64,000 bases of DNA from Flavobacteriales bacterium (GTDB lineage Bacteria > Bacteroidota > Bacteroidia > Flavobacteriales_G > JALEGO01): NCBI GenBank assembly GCA_020628935.1, contig JAHDEG010000009.1:1-64000 (forward strand). Reading direction: 5' to 3'. Below the pieces are notes generated by a model that saw only the letters and a program-made list of their open reading frames with translations, did no database searches and was not told where the DNA came from. Positions 59,944-64,000 of the stretch are shown here, piece by piece (positions within the stretch are counted from its first letter, which is position 1; every line of letters starts with the position of its first letter). Position numbers and translations under genes: made by a program.

Positions 59944-60949
59944 GTATATTTAAAGTGTAAACCAGTACATTGCCCGTTTTTTCATCTTCACAGGTAAGTA
60001 ACTTTCCATCACCGCTAATAGATGGCCACATTTCAGTAATGTAAGGGGTTTTGGTTAAGTTTTTAGATGTTCTTGTGCTTAAATTATAATAATAAACTTC
60101 TGATCCTGATGTACTGTGACCGTCATTTGTCTCGTCTAAAAAATAAATAAATCCATTTTTGTTAGGATGCCATGCGGTTGCTATACCTTGAACTAAGCTT
60201 GTCTCATCACCGGTTTCTAGCTCTAATAAATTAATCATGCTTCCAGAATGAACTAGCACGTAATCTTTTTTGGGAGATAATATTGGGTTGTAATACTGAG
60301 ATTGATTTTTAGTAATCACCACAGAATTTGTTGAGTTAGAGGTAGTTTTTGATATCTGTAAATTTTCATTTATAAACAATAGGGGATCATTTGCATCTTG
60401 TGCCGAAGCTAAACTTTGAATTGTTCTATGATCAACAGCTGTTAGTTCTTTTGTTTGTTTTGCAGTAATAGAATACGTGTAAACCTTCCAGTTGTTATTC
60501 ACTTTTTCTTTGTAAAAAATGACATCGCTATCATTACTCCAGTAGCTATTAAACCCTATTCTGCTATTTTCTTTTACACTACCAATTAAAGAAGAAGTGG
60601 TATTATCAAAAATGTAAATCCCATAATTACCTTCGGTTGTTGCTATTAAAAATTTTCCGTTGGGCGAAATTTTAGGACAGGCCAGTGCCTTCTTATATGA
60701 AATTTTTCTTTTGAGTGAAAGGACAGGTTCGTTGTTAGACTTTTTATCATTATTATTAACATCTTGTAAATTAGCAGCGGAATTTGGTGAAGCTATTTGG
60801 TTTTCAGTGAATACCCCACCCGTTCCTTGAACTGATTCTTTTACTAAAAAACCATTGATATTAGCCGAATCATTGGCTTGGTCACAAGCAACTAAAGTTA
60901 AGATTAAGCAGAATGCTAATAAAAATGAAATTTGATTAGAAAAAACCAT
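59933..60949 (-). CDS. WD40/TolB-like beta-propeller lipoprotein
   Basis: Lipobox LTLVACDQAND; PKISPNGKFLIATTEGNYGIYIFD, SGDGKLLTCEDEKTGNVLVY. Confidence 0.75.
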   Translation of the reverse strand: MVFSNQISFLLAFCLILTLVACDQANDSANINGFLVKESVQGTGGVFTENQIASPNSAANLQDVNNNDKKSNNEPVLSLKRKISYKKALACPKISPNGKFLIATTEGNYGIYIFDNTTSSLIGSVKENSRIGFNSYWSNDSDVIFYKEKVNNNWKVYTYSITAKQTKELTAVDHRTIQSLASAQDANDPLLFINENLQISKTTSNSTNSVVITKNQSQYYNPILSPKKDYVLVHSGSMINLLELETGDETSLVQGIATAWHPNKNGFIYFLDETNDGHSTSGSEVYYYNLSTRTSKNLTKTPYITEMWPSISGDGKLLTCEDEKTGNVLVYTLNILDD

Positions 60950-61053
60950 TATAATAAATATACAAAATTGAAGATTATCTAACCATTTATTAATTGCATT
61001 GTATGAATTAAATTAATATTTGAAATAGTATTAGTACATTTGAAAAAATACTT

Positions 61054-61127
61054 ACGCCCGTAGTTCAACTGGATAGAATACCAGATTTCGGCTCTGGTGG
61101 TTGAGGGTTCGAATCCTTCCGGGCGTA
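61054..61127 (+). tRNA. tRNA-Arg (anticodon TCG)
   Basis: Acceptor ACGCCCG/CGGGCGT; anticodon stem CCAGA-TTTCGGC-TCTGG; T arm GAGGG-TTCGAAT-CCTTC; TACATTTG -7 element at 61035. Confidence 0.93.
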
Positions 61128-61250
61128 TTTTTACATTATGAAAAACTCTAAAAAATTATATAAACAATAACAATGTTTTGTTTAATAAGTTATTTGTTGT
61201 TTTTATCGACCCACCTCCCTTTTCATACCCAACACAAAATACTTTGAATT

Positions 61251-62039
61251 TTGAATAAAGAAAAACTGAATAGCATAATTTTCGGAACAGACACTCCTAT
61301 AGGTAGGAAGTTTGATATTACCCTGTTAATTATCATTTTAGTTAGTGTTGCTTTCGTAATGCTAGAAAGCATTCCTAGCTTAGATTCATCATATGGCTCA
61401 TTTTTTCACGTTGCCGAAATTGCATTTACAATCTTCTTCACACTTGAGTACCTAGTAAGAATTTATATCAGCCCTAAGCCCTTAAAATACATCTGGAGTT
61501 TTTGGGGGATAATTGATTTACTTTCAATTTTACCTACCTATGTTGGCATTTTTTACAATGGTTACCGATTTTTAAGAGCTATTAGAATTTTAAGGCTACT
61601 AAGGGCTTTCAAAGTACTAAACTTGAATCAATTTACTGGTGAGGGAGCGAAGCTTGGCGATGCTATAATGGCTAGTAAAAATAAAATTATCGTATTCTTT
61701 TCTTTTATTTTAACTGTTGTTTGTGTGTTAGGAACAATTATGTATGTGGTTGAGGGAACTGATCATGGATTTACGTCTATTCCAGAAAGTATTTATTGGG
61801 CAATAGTCACTGTGACAACAGTTGGGTATGGAGATATAGCTCCAGAGACAGTACTTGGTAAATTTATAGCGAGTTTTTCGATGATAATTGGTTATGCAAT
61901 AATAGCCATCCCTACAGGAATTGTTAGTAGCGAACTTCACAAAGAAAAAGGAAAAATTCAGTGTTCACAATGTAGAAGCAAAGTACTTATTTCAGATAAT
62001 TTTTGTTACAACTGTGGGGAGAAGAATATTGTAAGCTAA
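61251..62039 (+). CDS. Voltage-gated K+ channel with C-terminal zinc-ribbon, TTG start
   Basis: S4-like RFLRAIRILRLLRAFKVL; selectivity filter TVTTVGYGDIAPET; CSQCRSKVLISDNFCYNCG. Confidence 0.92.
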   Translation: MNKEKLNSIIFGTDTPIGRKFDITLLIIILVSVAFVMLESIPSLDSSYGSFFHVAEIAFTIFFTLEYLVRIYISPKPLKYIWSFWGIIDLLSILPTYVGIFYNGYRFLRAIRILRLLRAFKVLNLNQFTGEGAKLGDAIMASKNKIIVFFSFILTVVCVLGTIMYVVEGTDHGFTSIPESIYWAIVTVTTVGYGDIAPETVLGKFIASFSMIIGYAIIAIPTGIVSSELHKEKGKIQCSQCRSKVLISDNFCYNCGEKNIVS

Positions 62040-62192
62040 AATTGAGTTTTTCTTGATCTAGCAAAAAATCTGATCATTTATTTCAACTTTGCCGTCTAAC
62101 TAGACAGGCAGTTTTTATCATCAACATCCTAACTTTTACAAGGTCAATTGAATTGTAATTAAAGCTAGCTAAATACTAGATGTGTGACCGCT

Positions 62193-64000
62193 TTAAAACA
62201 AAAAGCTCATATTTACGTTAAATAGATTCTCTTCATTTGATATTTGGTATATAGCAGAGATAACAGATCTCTTGAAAGGTGTTGCCCAAACTCCACCACC
62301 GTAGCTACCGTGCCATTTTGATGAATTCTCATTTTCTATAAAAACTTTACCATTATCTAAATAAGTTAATATTCCTAAGGACGAGGGAAATAAGTACGTT
62401 CTGAAACTTACTAGTTTAATTCTTAAATCAATGTTGTTAAACAACACTGATCTTCCAGAAAACCTAAATCTTCTGTACCCTCTTAAGTTACCTTGATTAA
62501 TATTTAATGTTCTCCCCCCTAATGAACCTGCTTGATAGAAGGCATATTCCCCTAATATTGTTGAACCACCAAAACGAACCGCCAAAGTTGGTTTAATTTT
62601 CATGTTACCTGATATGAAAATACCCAATTGGGATTCTAATTTGCTATTTCCTCTTTTGTAGGCTGAATTATATAAATAATTACCTGAAGTTTCCCAGAAA
62701 ATTCCTTTTGTAGGAGCAGTTTCACTGTTTACAGTGTTGTAATTGTATTGGAATTGTAGGCCTAAAAGACTGGCAGCGTCAAACGCAACATTATCTAAAT
62801 TGGAGGATGGCGATGATATAAACTTATCATTTTCTGGTTTAACATTTACAAATTGATATAACGGTCCTATTCTAAATGTTTTGGCTTTTGAAATTCTCCT
62901 TTGTGACGCTATAAAGATATTGGCTTGATTAAACCTATAGTTATAGAAAGAAGGATTACTGTTTAGAACTTTGGTTTCGTTTCCTAAACCATAGAAATTA
63001 GTATTTCCATTAGGCGACAAAATTCGAACGTCAATGTGAAGGTCATTTTTGCCAAATAGGTTAAACAAATTACCTTGAGCAAGGAATGAATAAGCATCAG
63101 TTTTAAGAGCTTTTGCCCCTTTTATAGTTAAATCTATTGAACGTGGTTTTTTTCTCCAGTCGTGCTTTTGGATTATTGCACCTAGACCTAAAAACAAGCC
63201 ATCATCTACATTAAATCCATAGGCTGGGACAGGTATTATTTTGTCTTCCACAAATCTTTCGTCTGTATATAAGTTGACATCAGATTCTTTTTTCAGTTTC
63301 TCTTTAGTTTCTGATCCTCCCTGAATTTTAGTGCCTTCAGTATCGTACACCATCGTTTTTTTTCTAATACCATCTACTTGTGAGTTATCAAAAACTTCGT
63401 CCGCACCGTCTCCGCCAATTAGCCGGACTAAAATACCTTGCTTTCCGCTTCCGGTTACGTGAAATTTATCGTCATTGCCGAATCCATAAATTCTGATTTC
63501 TTTGGTTTCGCTTTTTTTGAATTCTCTACTATAAAACAAGTTTTTTTGCTCGTCATCCTTTGACTTTCTATAAACATTTACACTAGTATTTCCATTCTGC
63601 ATTCTCACAATTTCGAAGAGTTCTTTTTTATCACTCCCTAAAACTTCAACTTCTTCGGCCAGCAGATTATAATACTCCTTGGCATACTTCACAATATCAT
63701 CTCTTCTTTGTTTAAGTTTTGAGGTAATCTCCTCTCCATTTAACTTGTAGATTTGCTCAGGAAACTGTTGAATTGCATTATTTATGACTTCATCGCTTAA
63801 ATTTTGCTGTAGCTCTGTCGAAATATCGATCCATTGTTTTTCTGTCAAGCGAGTTAAAAATTTTCTATCAAATGACCTTCCGTTAATAGTTAAGTTGTCA
63901 ATTCGCTTTATTTTGTGATTAAAACTATACATTTTAGGCATACCCCAATCTCTGGTAGCTAACCACGGTACTATGCCGTCTATTTTATCAAAAACTTGAT
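62193..64000 (-). CDS. Outer-membrane BamA/surface-antigen-like beta-barrel protein, 5'-truncated by window edge
   Basis: ORF track starts at 63941 (MPKMYS), but the frame stays open to the edge (...QVFDKIDGIVPWLATRDWGMPKM); C-terminal barrel QGNLRGYRRFRFSGRSVLFNNIDLRIKL. Confidence 0.75.
   Translation of the reverse strand, partial: QVFDKIDGIVPWLATRDWGMPKMYSFNHKIKRIDNLTINGRSFDRKFLTRLTEKQWIDISTELQQNLSDEVINNAIQQFPEQIYKLNGEEITSKLKQRRDDIVKYAKEYYNLLAEEVEVLGSDKKELFEIVRMQNGNTSVNVYRKSKDDEQKNLFYSREFKKSETKEIRIYGFGNDDKFHVTGSGKQGILVRLIGGDGADEVFDNSQVDGIRKKTMVYDTEGTKIQGGSETKEKLKKESDVNLYTDERFVEDKIIPVPAYGFNVDDGLFLGLGAIIQKHDWRKKPRSIDLTIKGAKALKTDAYSFLAQGNLFNLFGKNDLHIDVRILSPNGNTNFYGLGNETKVLNSNPSFYNYRFNQANIFIASQRRISKAKTFRIGPLYQFVNVKPENDKFISSPSSNLDNVAFDAASLLGLQFQYNYNTVNSETAPTKGIFWETSGNYLYNSAYKRGNSKLESQLGIFISGNMKIKPTLAVRFGGSTILGEYAFYQAGSLGGRTLNINQGNLRGYRRFRFSGRSVLFNNIDLRIKLVSFRTYLFPSSLGILTYLDNGKVFIENENSSKWHGSYGGGVWATPFKRSVISAIYQISNEENLFNVNMSFLF

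Overview
AT-rich 64 kb window of a Bacteroidota chromosome, probably Flavobacteriales-like: T9SS C-terminal sorting domains, a MurF-Alr fusion, TAnnTTTG-type promoters and a TonB receptor/imelysin locus. Most of it is ordinary core genome: recX, gpsA, argS, dut, pyk, rnc, fabF, acpP, murF-alr, ppk1, a primary-type sigma factor and hemJ, plus tRNA-Cys(GCA) and tRNA-Arg(TCG). The unusual part is a set of intergenic repeats beginning GGGCGT and ending ACGCAAAA, about 91-97 nt long. Two near-identical direct pairs each bracket exactly one same-strand gene: a cNMP-binding/TrxR-like fusion at 17.98-19.62 kb, and a 1004-aa NVGIGT-repeat surface-type protein at 36.77-39.78 kb. In the first pair the duplicated block also contains the last 45 nt of the upstream M23 peptidase gene, which resembles attL/attR at a gene 3' end. 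Two decayed copies lie near a tRNA-Cys and an IS200/IS605 element with recognisable end hairpins. The second cassette also has a (GA)14 tract upstream of its gene and a ~130-nt imperfect inverted repeat after it. Other points of interest: a perfect 36-nt palindrome inside murF-alr, a probable iron-uptake locus with duplicated GCTD lipoprotein leaders, a TrxR homologue lacking CxxC, and a Kv-type channel with a C-terminal zinc-ribbon. No CRISPR array, prophage or rRNA was seen. Family names are from reading the translations; no database search was run.
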